This document shows positions 1 through 5,180 of a DNA stretch of 7,184 nt, piece after piece. This stretch comes from Candidatus Bathyarchaeota archaeon. GTDB lineage: Archaea > Thermoproteota > Bathyarchaeia > TCS64. Below the pieces are notes generated by a model. That model had not been told where the DNA came from and did no database searches. It was given only the letters and a program-made list of their open reading frames with translations. Numbering within the stretch: the stretch's first letter is position 1; the number at the start of each line of letters is the position of its first letter. A program made the position numbers and the translations under genes. The stretch is from contig JAUWDP010000053.1 in assembly GCA_030608725.1 (NCBI GenBank), positions 1 to 7,184 of the forward strand. The letters run 5' to 3'.

Positions 1-2
1 AG

Positions 3-299
3 CCCAAAGAGCAGTCCCTTTCTGGCAAGAGCATCGCCGCCGAGGCCGCGTGCATCGGTGAGAGCGTTTTGAAATCGAGCTCAACGGATGGTGAGGAATC
101 GAAGCTGGCGGTCCCTGTCAAGGTCAGGGATAAGGTCGTGGCTGTCATCGAGATTGGGAGGAGGGACGCTGAAGCCTTCTCTGAGGATGACCGGAAGCTG
201 GTTGAGATCATCGCTGAGTATGTGGGCTCAGTCATAGGACGCCTGATAAGCTCCAAGTTCGGGCTGAAGCCCGATTACAACCTGAGAGACTATCTCTGA
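3..299 (+). CDS. GAF-domain protein, C-terminal fragment (5' end outside window)
   Basis: The reading frame is open from the left edge (first full codon at 3) to TGA at 297-299, so only about 98 C-terminal residues are seen. They match the second half of a GAF domain. A SLSGKSIAAEA segment is followed by the central beta strands (KLAVPVKVRDKVVAVIEI) and then the closing helix (FSEDDRKLVEIIAEYVGSVIG), a pattern common in archaeal GAF sensors and signal-transduction proteins. GAF domains bind small ligands or mediate dimerisation; the ligand cannot be inferred here. The protein ends about 25 residues after the GAF helix with a polar tail (ending DYL), so no output domain follows it. Any kinase, PAS or response-regulator part would lie upstream, outside the window. 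A TTG at 69 is in frame but falls inside the domain and is unlikely to be the start. Domain call fairly sure; function unknown. Confidence 0.8.
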   Translation, partial: PKEQSLSGKSIAAEAACIGESVLKSSSTDGEESKLAVPVKVRDKVVAVIEIGRRDAEAFSEDDRKLVEIIAEYVGSVIGRLISSKFGLKPDYNLRDYL

Positions 300-330
300 T
301 ACCTGAGCAATATTCGTCATTGATATTCGA

Positions 331-342
331 GAGAAGGTTCTC
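331..342. repeat. Short inverted repeat upstream of the ATP-grasp gene
   Basis: GAGAA-GG-TTCTC is a perfect 5-bp dyad with a 2-bp centre, about 15 bp upstream of the TATA-like element of the next gene. No T-tract follows, so it is a poor terminator for the GAF gene. It could be a regulator site upstream of the promoter. A dyad this short can also occur by chance. Confidence 0.3.
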
Positions 343-356
343 CGAGGGTAATCACA

Positions 357-365
357 TTTATTTAA
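357..365 (+). promoter_or_regulatory. Probable TATA box for the ligase/cyclophilin-like unit
   Basis: TTTATTTAA lies 30-38 bp upstream of the ATG at 395. That is the usual distance for an archaeal TATA element whose transcript starts about 25 bp downstream, giving a leader of roughly 10 nt. An SD-like GGGAG at 385-389 stands 5 nt from the ATG. It may fall at or near the transcript's 5' end, so the leader is either very short or starts slightly earlier than predicted. Confidence 0.55.
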
Positions 366-394
366 CCCATCGATGTTGACTAACGGGAGATTCT

Positions 395-1267
395 ATGAAG
401 GTTTTCCTCCTGCATGGCAGTGCACCAAGCGCAAACGGTATGGAGCTCGCTGAGGCTGCGGAGAAACTAGGCCACGTGGTCACGGTGGGCAGCATCATCG
501 ACGTCTCCTCCGAGGTCTCACAAGAGGGCTCCAAGTTCTGGCTCAAGAGCCAGGAGGTAACCGAAACCGAGGTCTGCTTCCTCCGGAGCTTCGGCCCAGG
601 CAGCTGCGAGCAGCTCACCCGGCGCATAAGCATGATAGAGCACATGGAGGTTGCGGGCATCAGGGTAGTCAATCCGACCTACGCCTTCAGGAGGGCCAGG
701 GACAAGTACTCCACGCAGTACACACTCCAAGCTGCCGGGTTGCCTGTTGCGGAGACCTTCACGACGGAGAGCATGAACAGGGCCTACACGCGCTCCCAGG
801 AAATGGGGGTATTCGTCTACAAGCCAATCCTCGGAAGCATGGGGAAGGGCGCCCTGAAGTTCGATGACCACGACCTCGCCTATAACGCCTGGAAGATGCT
901 GACCCGCCTCGGGCAGCCCCTGATAGTCCAGAAGTACATCGACAACCCTGGAAGGGACATCCGGGTCTTCGTCGTCGGGGGCAAGGTCATCGGGACCGCT
1001 GTGAAGTACGGCGAGGAGGGCAAGTGGAAGACCAACGTCGCCCAGGGAGGGACCATGGTGGACGAGCCCGTCGCCGAGGAGATCAAGGAGCTCGGTGTCC
1101 GGGCGACGGAGGTGATGGGCCTCGACTACGCTGGCGTCGACGTCATCGAGTCCCCGGATGGCCCGGTGGTGCTGGAGGTCAACGGGGCCCCCGGGTGGCA
1201 GGGCCTGAAGGGCGCGACAGGGATAAACGTGGCCGAGAAGATAGTGAGATACGTTACGGGAGGTTAA
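395..1267 (+). CDS. RimK/LysX/MptN-type ATP-grasp amino-acid ligase
   Basis: This 290-residue protein has the RimK-family length and order: a pre-ATP-grasp domain (about 1-95) then an ATP-grasp domain (about 96-287). Visible motifs are the ATP-binding lysine and glycine-rich loop KPILGSMGKG (143-152), GRDIRVFVV (186-194), the NVAQGG loop (214-219), the GVDV strand (247-250) and the metal-binding LEVNGAPGWQGL (260-271), where E261 and N263 should hold Mg-ATP. The family uses ATP to form an acyl-phosphate and join an amino acid (often L-glutamate) to a carboxyl group. Known acceptors include ribosomal S6 (RimK), LysW (LysX), tetrahydromethanopterin (MptN) and coenzyme F420 (CofF). Neither LysW nor other lysine/arginine biosynthesis genes are in the window, so the substrate is open. 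GGGAG (385-389) supports the ATG. The following gene starts 6 bp after its stop, so the two are probably co-transcribed. Confidence 0.88.
   Translation: MKVFLLHGSAPSANGMELAEAAEKLGHVVTVGSIIDVSSEVSQEGSKFWLKSQEVTETEVCFLRSFGPGSCEQLTRRISMIEHMEVAGIRVVNPTYAFRRARDKYSTQYTLQAAGLPVAETFTTESMNRAYTRSQEMGVFVYKPILGSMGKGALKFDDHDLAYNAWKMLTRLGQPLIVQKYIDNPGRDIRVFVVGGKVIGTAVKYGEEGKWKTNVAQGGTMVDEPVAEEIKELGVRATEVMGLDYAGVDVIESPDGPVVLEVNGAPGWQGLKGATGINVAEKIVRYVTGG
1258..1264 (+). promoter_or_regulatory. Ribosome binding site that fixes the TTG start at 1274
   Basis: GGGAGGT lies inside the last codons of the ligase gene, 9 nt before TTG 1274. The two nearby ATGs (1269 and 1278) are in another frame. This SD motif is the main reason to accept the rare TTG as the start of the downstream gene. 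Confidence 0.65.
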
Positions 1268-1273
1268 GATGCG

Positions 1274-1648
1274 TTGGATGAGAGCCCGTCCAGGATACCT
1301 GTGAGGATTGTCCTCCCGGACGTCGGGGAGGCCTCAGGCGAGTTCATCAGGTTCTCCGCGCCCCTCACCTTCAGCGTCCTCATGACCAAGATGCCCCTAG
1401 AGGGCCGCCTCCACTCCCAGCCCGGAGGCTACTCGTTCATCGTGGGGATAAGGCGCGGGGCGGAGAAGGCGGTAAAAACGGTGAAGGCCGGTGACATAGC
1501 GTACTGGCCGATGCAGGACGCAGTGGTCATCTATACAAGTGATACCCGGCCCTACAGTCCCGTGAATACCTTCGGTAAGGTGACCGAGAACCTGGGGCTC
1601 TTCAGCGGCCTGAGGAGTGGCGCTAAGATACGTATCGAGCGGGCCTAG
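1274..1648 (+). CDS. TM1367-like cyclophilin-fold protein
   Basis: The product is 124 residues. Hallmarks of the small cyclophilin-like family typified by Thermotoga TM1367 are visible: an N-terminal beta strand (IPVRIVLPD, 8-16), a GEF-IRFSAPLTFSVL region (22-36), the conserved KAGDIAYWP (71-79), then YSPVNTFGKV (94-103) and a terminal SGAKIRIE strand (115-122). The family has a cyclophilin beta-barrel but usually lacks the canonical prolyl-isomerase active-site residues, and its biochemical role is unknown. The start is TTG, backed by GGGAGGT 9 nt upstream; an in-frame GTG at 1301 is an alternative that would remove nine residues. It follows the ATP-grasp ligase by 6 bp in the same frame, so the pair is probably one transcript. 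Its stop overlaps the stop of the convergent eS25 gene. Family fairly sure; function unknown. Confidence 0.75.
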   Translation: MDESPSRIPVRIVLPDVGEASGEFIRFSAPLTFSVLMTKMPLEGRLHSQPGGYSFIVGIRRGAEKAVKTVKAGDIAYWPMQDAVVIYTSDTRPYSPVNTFGKVTENLGLFSGLRSGAKIRIERA

Positions 1649-1950
1649 TCGGCTGTCAGGGCGTAGACCTTCAGGTTGTGGCTGCGGGATACCATTTCCA
1701 CGACCTTGTCCTTCTGGAGCTGGTCCAGGAGCTTCTTCGCCATGCTCACCTTGAGGCTGTAATGTATGGCCAGACCCGTGGGGGTCACCGCCTTCATCTT
1801 CTGGAGCTGCTCCATGAGATCCTCGCTGTCGATGTCCTCGATATCAAGGGCGCCTATGGTCTTGATCACCCTGCCACCCTTCTCCTTATCCCCGCTGTCC
1901 TTCTTCCTCTGCTGCTTCTCAATCTGCTTGAGGCTCTTCTTCTGGGGCAT
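1645..1950 (-). CDS. rps25e: 30S ribosomal protein eS25 (S25e)
   Basis: The 101-residue protein fits eS25. It has a Lys/Gln-rich N-terminal extension (MPQKKSLKQIEKQQRKK, 1-17), a short linker, and a winged-helix body from about residue 40. The body includes TPTGLAIHYSLKVSMAKKLL (56-75, the helix-turn-helix) and a wing ending in LKVYALTAD. eS25 sits in the head of the small ribosomal subunit. In archaea it is known mainly from TACK and Asgard lineages, which makes it a useful lineage marker here. On the minus strand GGTGA (1962-1958) lies 7 nt before the ATG, a good SD. The gene diverges from the heat-shock-type operon and converges on the cyclophilin-like gene, sharing a CTAG that contains both stop codons. 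Identification is confident. Confidence 0.92.
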   Translation of the reverse strand: MPQKKSLKQIEKQQRKKDSGDKEKGGRVIKTIGALDIEDIDSEDLMEQLQKMKAVTPTGLAIHYSLKVSMAKKLLDQLQKDKVVEMVSRSHNLKVYALTAD

Positions 1951-2006
1951 TTCACACTCACCATATCGTGTGTGACTGATAAACGTGACGGGGACGCCTA
2001 GAAAGG

Positions 2007-2014
2007 GTTTATAG
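2007..2014 (-). promoter_or_regulatory. Possible TATA element for eS25 on the minus strand
   Basis: Read on the minus strand, 2014-2007 is CTATAAAC, a good TATA box. It would place transcription near 1985 and give a leader of about 35 nt that keeps the SD at 1962-1958. A weaker TTTATC (1983-1978) sits so close to the gene that its transcript would lose the SD. The same base pairs form the plus-strand TATA of the divergent operon. Confidence 0.4.
2008..2014 (+). promoter_or_regulatory. TATA box with purine-rich BRE for the regulator/sHsp operon
   Basis: TTTATAG preceded by purine-rich GAAAGGG (2001-2007) is a typical archaeal BRE/TATA pair. The predicted transcription start, about 25 bp on, is near 2034-2038. 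That lies inside the second of three operator palindromes, and leaves a leader of about 38 nt that includes the SD (GAGGAAG, 2061-2067). Confidence 0.7.
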
Positions 2015-2015
2015 G

Positions 2016-2058
2016 TTACCTTTTGGTAATTACCGAACAGTAACTTACCAGATGGTAA
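2016..2058. promoter_or_regulatory. Three tandem palindromic operators, TTACC-N4-GGTAA
   Basis: Three 14-bp dyads lie end to end. 2016-2029 is TTACC-tttt-GGTAA. 2030-2043 is TTACC-gaac-AGTAA, with one mismatch in the right arm. 2045-2058 is TTACC-agat-GGTAA, flanked by C and G that extend its dyad to 2044-2059. Centres are 14 and 15 bp apart. The first begins right after the TATA box, the second covers the expected transcription start, and the third lies in the leader. Archaeal heat-shock repressors of the ArsR-like type (Phr, HSR1) bind palindromes in this position and block RNA polymerase, so these are the likely sites for the regulator encoded just downstream. The repeats are directly visible; the binding protein is inferred. 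Confidence 0.8.
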
Positions 2059-2073
2059 GCGAGGAAGAAAGCA

Positions 2074-2475
2074 ATGCTGAAACTGATGCTCGTCGAGGAC
2101 GAGAAGGTCCTCTGGGAGATACCACTCAACGCCCGCCAGTGGGACAGGAGGTCCCTCAGCCGGGAGTTAGATGAGATGGAGGGCGAGATGGCCCGCTTCG
2201 AGAGCCTGTTCAACGCCCTGGCCAACCGGGGAAGGATGCGCATGATGCGCTCCTTCTTCGACACCACCGACCGCTCCATGGGATTCACGGAGCTCATGAA
2301 CGAGCTGGGGATGAACCCCAAGATCGTCTCAGACTCCACGAAGCGCCTGAGGCGGTCCGGGTTCATCGAGAAGGACGAAGAGGGCAGGTACAGGACGACC
2401 CGCAACGGCGAGGCCCAGTTCCTGATGATGAGCGTCGCGATGAGGCGGATGCTGGAGATCCTCGAACAGCTATAG
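2074..2475 (+). CDS. ArsR-like winged-helix regulator, probable heat-shock repressor
   Basis: The protein is 133 residues. After an N-terminal strand region and a charged helix (about 22-44) comes an ArsR-type winged helix-turn-helix. Helix 1 is LFNALANRGRMRMMRSFF (45-62), helix 2 FTELMNELGM (71-80), the recognition helix NPKIVSDSTKRLRRSG (81-96), and the wing FIEKDEEGRYRTTRNG (97-112). A C-terminal helix (115-133) probably makes the dimer. Co-transcription with a small heat-shock protein (stop-to-start gap 11 bp) and self-adjacent palindromes match Archaeoglobus HSR1 and Pyrococcus Phr, repressors of sHsp and AAA-ATPase genes that release DNA on heat stress. It has no metal-binding Cys pair like that of ArsR sensors and contains no cysteine at all. 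The ATG follows GAGGAAG with a normal gap; codon 5 is a second, less likely ATG. DNA-binding role confident; heat response inferred from context. Confidence 0.82.
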   Translation: MLKLMLVEDEKVLWEIPLNARQWDRRSLSRELDEMEGEMARFESLFNALANRGRMRMMRSFFDTTDRSMGFTELMNELGMNPKIVSDSTKRLRRSGFIEKDEEGRYRTTRNGEAQFLMMSVAMRRMLEILEQL

Positions 2476-2486
2476 GAGATGAGAGA

Positions 2487-3047
2487 ATGAGAATAGACGA
2501 CATATTCCGTGAGATGGAGGAGCTGCAGAAGAGGATGACCGAGGACCTGTTCAAGGGCTTCGGATCCTTCGAAAACAGGCTACCCAACTTCGACTCACTG
2601 AAGGAGAAAGCAGAGTCCGGCGAAATGGAAGGCAACTGGAGCTTCGAGCCCATAGAGAGGCCCGGCATGAAGGGATTCATCGCACGGGGCTTCTTCTCGA
2701 CCCCCGGGCTCAGGGAACGCCCCCCGTTGGCACGCCCCCCGCTGAACAGACCCACAGACATACTGCCGCCGCTGAGGCCCAACCCAGAGCAGCCCCGGGA
2801 GCCCCTCTACGACATAAGCGTGGGGAAGGACCAGCTGACGCTGTACATCGAGCTCCCCGGAGTCGAGGAGAAGGACATCCAGCTGGAGACCGAGAACGGG
2901 AAGCTGAAGCTCAAGGCAGGCAGCTTCGAGACCGAGATCGACCTGTCAGCCTGGGTGACCGACCCCGAGAAGAGGACGACCGAGTACACGAACGGTGTCC
3001 TGACGGTGCTGATCCCGAAAACCGGGCTCGACGAGCAGCTGATCTAA
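2487..3047 (+). CDS. hsp20: Hsp20/alpha-crystallin family small heat-shock protein, atypical
   Basis: The protein is 186 residues. A helical N-terminus (MRIDDIFREMEELQKRM, 1-17) leads to a WSFEPIERPGMKGFIARGFF patch (51-70) and a Pro/Arg-rich linker (about 73-107), then an alpha-crystallin domain (about 108-178). The domain shows ELPGVEEKDIQL (122-133) and the family hallmark NGVLTVLIPK (169-178). sHsps hold unfolding proteins without ATP, usually as large oligomers. Two standard parts are missing. The strand NGKLKLKAG (137-145) runs almost directly into SFETEIDL, with no room for the beta-6 loop used for dimer swapping. The short tail (TGLDEQLI) has no I-X-I/V motif. GGAG (2475-2478), overlapping the previous stop, lies 8 nt before the ATG. 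It shares the operon and operators of the preceding regulator. Family confident; unusual oligomer state inferred. Confidence 0.88.
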   Translation: MRIDDIFREMEELQKRMTEDLFKGFGSFENRLPNFDSLKEKAESGEMEGNWSFEPIERPGMKGFIARGFFSTPGLRERPPLARPPLNRPTDILPPLRPNPEQPREPLYDISVGKDQLTLYIELPGVEEKDIQLETENGKLKLKAGSFETEIDLSAWVTDPEKRTTEYTNGVLTVLIPKTGLDEQLI

Positions 3048-3050
3048 GAA

Positions 3051-3082
3051 CCCTTTTTTCTACTAATTTTATCCCTTTTTTT
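3051..3082 (+). terminator. T-rich terminator after the sHsp gene
   Basis: Plus-strand tracts T6 (3054-3059), T4 (3067-3070) and T7 (3076-3082), with CCC before the first and third, follow the sHsp stop. Runs of T without a hairpin are the usual intrinsic termination signal in archaea. The last run lies inside the final codons of the convergent mobA gene. Confidence 0.65.
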
Positions 3083-3686
3083 CCAGGATGCTCTCTGCTT
3101 CCCGCAGCGCCTCCTCCGTGTCAGCGTCGAAGAGTGAGTGGAGGTCGGCGTCGATGGCCTTCAGGTCCTCCATGGGGATCATCTTGACGTTGGGAAGGTT
3201 CTGCAGTATCCTCCGGACACGCAGGTCTCCTGAGCCGTAGAGCTCCAACGCCTTCACCAGAGATGGCTGTACCCTGTATACGGCCAGAAGGGGCTCAATC
3301 CACTCGTTGGGCCACTGGTAGACGGCCCCGTCGTACCCCTCGCCTTCGTTGAAGAGGGTCTCAACGACCTCATCTGAGATGAAGGGCATGTCGCAGGCTG
3401 CCATGAACGCGTACTCGCCTTTCGCATGCTTGAGGCCCGTGATCGCTCCGACGAGTGGGGAGCCGTCTCTGTACAGGTCCACGACTAGCGTGACGTCCTC
3501 GTTAACGACTCCGGAGTATGCCTCCCTCTGCTCCTCCGAGCCGACCACTAGGAGGACCTCGTCCACCAATTCGCCCACCCGCCGTATGACTCGGTTCACG
3601 AGAGCCTCTCCGCTCAGCTCCTTGAGGCCCTTGTCACCGTTCATCCGGGTTGATCGTCCCCCGGCTAGGATTATGGCGGAGCGCAT
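3069..3686 (-). CDS. mobA: Molybdenum cofactor guanylyltransferase (MobA-like)
   Basis: The product is 205 residues with a single NTP-transferase Rossmann-like domain. The nucleotide-binding signature LAGGRSTRMNGDKGL (7-21) is followed by DLYRDGSPLVGAITGL (70-85), the metal-binding ACDMPF (97-102, with D99), EPLLAVYR (131-138) and a C-terminal FDADTEEAL (186-194), an order typical of MobA. MobA joins GMP from GTP to molybdopterin in the cytoplasm, implying a molybdo- or tungsto-enzyme elsewhere in the genome; no such enzyme is seen here. Related nucleotidyltransferases that act on sugars or CTP share the signature, so exact specificity is probable rather than proven. I chose ATG 3686 because GAGGT (3696-3692) stands 5 nt upstream and the protein then begins with the usual MRSAIILAGG. 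A TTG at 3698 would add four residues but overlaps that SD. Confidence 0.85.
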   Translation of the reverse strand: MRSAIILAGGRSTRMNGDKGLKELSGEALVNRVIRRVGELVDEVLLVVGSEEQREAYSGVVNEDVTLVVDLYRDGSPLVGAITGLKHAKGEYAFMAACDMPFISDEVVETLFNEGEGYDGAVYQWPNEWIEPLLAVYRVQPSLVKALELYGSGDLRVRRILQNLPNVKMIPMEDLKAIDADLHSLFDADTEEALREAESILEKKG

Positions 3687-3726
3687 CGGATACCTCAAAC
3701 TAATAGACAGGGAGTATCTAAAATCT

Positions 3727-3734
3727 ATCTTATA
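3727..3734 (-). promoter_or_regulatory. Probable TATA box for mobA
   Basis: The minus strand reads TATAAGAT at 3734-3727, predicting transcription from about 3706. That gives a leader of about 20 nt containing the GAGGT before ATG 3686. A second AT-rich element, TTTTAGATA (3723-3715), is closer but would remove the SD. Confidence 0.5.
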
Positions 3735-3739
3735 GGAAT

Positions 3740-3746
3740 AAAAAAA
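3740..3746 (-). terminator. Oligo-T terminator after the surface-protein gene
   Basis: On the minus strand a T7 run (3746-3740) follows CCCA, about 32 bp past the surface-protein stop and just upstream of the mobA TATA box. It separates the two minus-strand genes into independent transcripts. Confidence 0.5.
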
Positions 3747-3777
3747 TGGGGTGAGTAAAGCCGCAGATTACGCTGTC

Positions 3778-5088
3778 TCACCGATTTTTCCTTAAAAGAA
3801 CTACTAGGGCTGCAACGGAGGCGACGACGACCCCCCCGATCAGGAACCAGTTTGTCTGGCCCGCTTGAGGGTCTGGCTCATCACTAGTAGGTTCCACGGG
3901 TTCAGTAAGCGATGTCTCCACTATAGTCCACGTGGAGAAGTGCTCTGTCTCGGCCTCTAGTACGTTGTCCTCTGAGAGTATGCTCTCAACCTCCTCCCAA
4001 GCGGTGCCGTTCCACCAGGCCCACCTCAGTTCAAGGGGATCGATCTCCCGCCCGAGCTGCGCCTCCAGGGCATCCTTCTCTATGAGCATCCCTAGTCTGG
4101 CATTGAATGGCGCCGTCGCGTTGGGCTCTATCTCGATGTATGTCCCTATGCTACGGTTTGTCGCCTGTATCCCGGTAGGCGGATCTGTGTGGATCCGCAT
4201 GTTGAGCCTCATGGCCTCGCCGGCGTGCAATTCAAGACTGAAGAGTCGCTGAGTAACTCGGGGGCCTGCTGTGATGTTGAGCTCGAGGTTCTTACTGCAG
4301 TTGAACATCATCGTCATGTTCCTGAAGGCGAAGACGGCCTGCTCCCTCTCCCGCATGGTCCACCTGAAGCCTTCGGGTGTCACCATGGTATAGTTGTATG
4401 CTCGTACATGGGCGGGTATTCCGGGTATGTTCGGTGAGGGTATGGTCGGTGGCTTCTTCATCTCCCTCACCGTCCATGAGGAGAAGTGGCTGGTGTTGCA
4501 GACTAGAAAGCCCTCCCTGTCCATCCAGCTCGTGACGGGCTCCCATCCGGTGCCGTTCCAGAAGCACCATCTCAGCCTCTGGGCCTCAACGTACCTCCCG
4601 AGCTCATCCTGAAGCTCCTCGTGGTCGATGTAGAGCCTCATGGTCGCCCTGACCCCACTCGTGGAGTTGGGCTCAATCTCCAGGTATTTATGGAGCCCGT
4701 CTTCAGGTCTAGGAACCCCCTCAGGAGGCCCAACCCTCGCATGGACCTTCAGGCTCAGGGAGTCGGTTAGTCTCAGGTTCATCTCAAGGTGCCTCATGGC
4801 GAACCCCGGATCCGCAGTTATGTTGAGCTTCATGTCCCTGTTCGCGTTGAACATTATCGTCATGTTCCTGAACTGGAGCGCCTGCATCGAACCAAGAGAG
4901 TAGTTATGAACATAGGCGTGGGGAACGACGTCCGTCATATTGTACCTCTGAGCTGTACCGGGGACCTCAGGAGGCCCGTACTTTTCAGGCCTTGCGGCGA
5001 GGACTGTATAAGACCCGATCAATCCAAGGGTCAGTATTACGATTAAGGACGAGATGACTAATTTGCTACCTAAATTTTTACCTGTCAT
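3778..5088 (-). CDS. Membrane-anchored surface glycoprotein candidate with two tandem modules
   Basis: The protein is 436 residues. An N-terminal signal peptide (hydrophobic 10-31, likely cut near A32) starts it. A C-terminal transmembrane helix (FLIGGVVVASVAALVVLL, 415-432) with an RKNR tail ends it, after an acidic Pro/Thr/Glu stalk (394-412). This topology puts about 380 residues outside the cell. Between lie two copies of one module (about 57-209 and 225-391), each ending in RW-x2-WNGT-x-WE and HFS-[ST]-WT. Fourteen N-X-S/T sequons suggest heavy N-glycosylation. The HFSxWT ending recalls archaeal surface proteins with C-terminal anchors, but I do not recognise a named family and assign no activity. 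No strong SD precedes ATG 5088, and the TATA-like element at 5125-5115 predicts a very short leader. Codon use is less GC-rich than in radA. Secreted and anchored: confident; role unknown. Confidence 0.8.
   Translation of the reverse strand: MTGKNLGSKLVISSLIVILTLGLIGSYTVLAARPEKYGPPEVPGTAQRYNMTDVVPHAYVHNYSLGSMQALQFRNMTIMFNANRDMKLNITADPGFAMRHLEMNLRLTDSLSLKVHARVGPPEGVPRPEDGLHKYLEIEPNSTSGVRATMRLYIDHEELQDELGRYVEAQRLRWCFWNGTGWEPVTSWMDREGFLVCNTSHFSSWTVREMKKPPTIPSPNIPGIPAHVRAYNYTMVTPEGFRWTMREREQAVFAFRNMTMMFNCSKNLELNITAGPRVTQRLFSLELHAGEAMRLNMRIHTDPPTGIQATNRSIGTYIEIEPNATAPFNARLGMLIEKDALEAQLGREIDPLELRWAWWNGTAWEEVESILSEDNVLEAETEHFSTWTIVETSLTEPVEPTSDEPDPQAGQTNWFLIGGVVVASVAALVVLLRKNR
3916..4416 (-). repeat. 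Module B of the surface protein (residues 225-391)
   Basis: Second copy of the internal duplication. The module A cysteine positions are A357 and A379 here. One unpaired cysteine occurs at C264. Sequons N232, N257, N271, N323 and N360 match five of those in module A; N263 and N311 are private to this copy. Confidence 0.8.
4462..4920 (-). repeat. Module A of the surface protein (residues 57-209)
   Basis: First copy of the internal duplication. From residue 71 to 209 it aligns with residues 253-391 without any gap, at a constant offset of 182 residues (546 bp), with about 52 of 139 positions identical by hand count. It carries cysteines C175 and C197, and sequons at N62, N75, N89, N141, N178 and N198. 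Confidence 0.8.
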
Positions 5089-5114
5089 ATTCTTCTAGTG
5101 GGGTACATCCCGAG

Positions 5115-5125
5115 TGTATATTAGG
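5115..5125 (-). promoter_or_regulatory. Possible TATA element for the surface-protein gene
   Basis: The minus strand reads CCTAATATACA at 5125-5115, about 27-37 bp upstream of ATG 5088. Transcription would start near 5095, so the mRNA would be almost leaderless. This fits the lack of a clear SD (the upstream bases are AGAAGAAT). Confidence 0.45.
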
Positions 5126-5180
5126 ACTCCTTTGAAACAGTTGTTCCAATTTACTCAAACGGCCCTTATGCTCGTTAGAG

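Noticed and set aside
311..328. TATTCG repeated twice (near 311-316 and 324-329) as a possible operator
   Set aside because: Only two short direct copies in AT-rich spacer; not distinguishable from chance.
358..871. Two minus-strand frames (358-672 and 518-871) antisense to the ATP-grasp gene
   Set aside because: Both overlap a gene with complete family motifs and show no domain of their own.
395..1267. Calling the ATP-grasp gene lysX or mptN outright
   Set aside because: Family motifs do not separate these substrates by eye, and no LysW, lysine, F420 or methanopterin gene is in the window.
2016..2058. Tandem palindromes as a small CRISPR or replication iteron array
   Set aside because: Units are 14 bp and essentially contiguous, with no spacers, no cas genes and no replication initiator. 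Position between TATA box and start codon fits an operator.
3687..3698. TTG start for mobA at 3698
   Set aside because: It overlaps the GAGGT that serves ATG 3686, and MobA proteins normally begin just before the LAGG motif.
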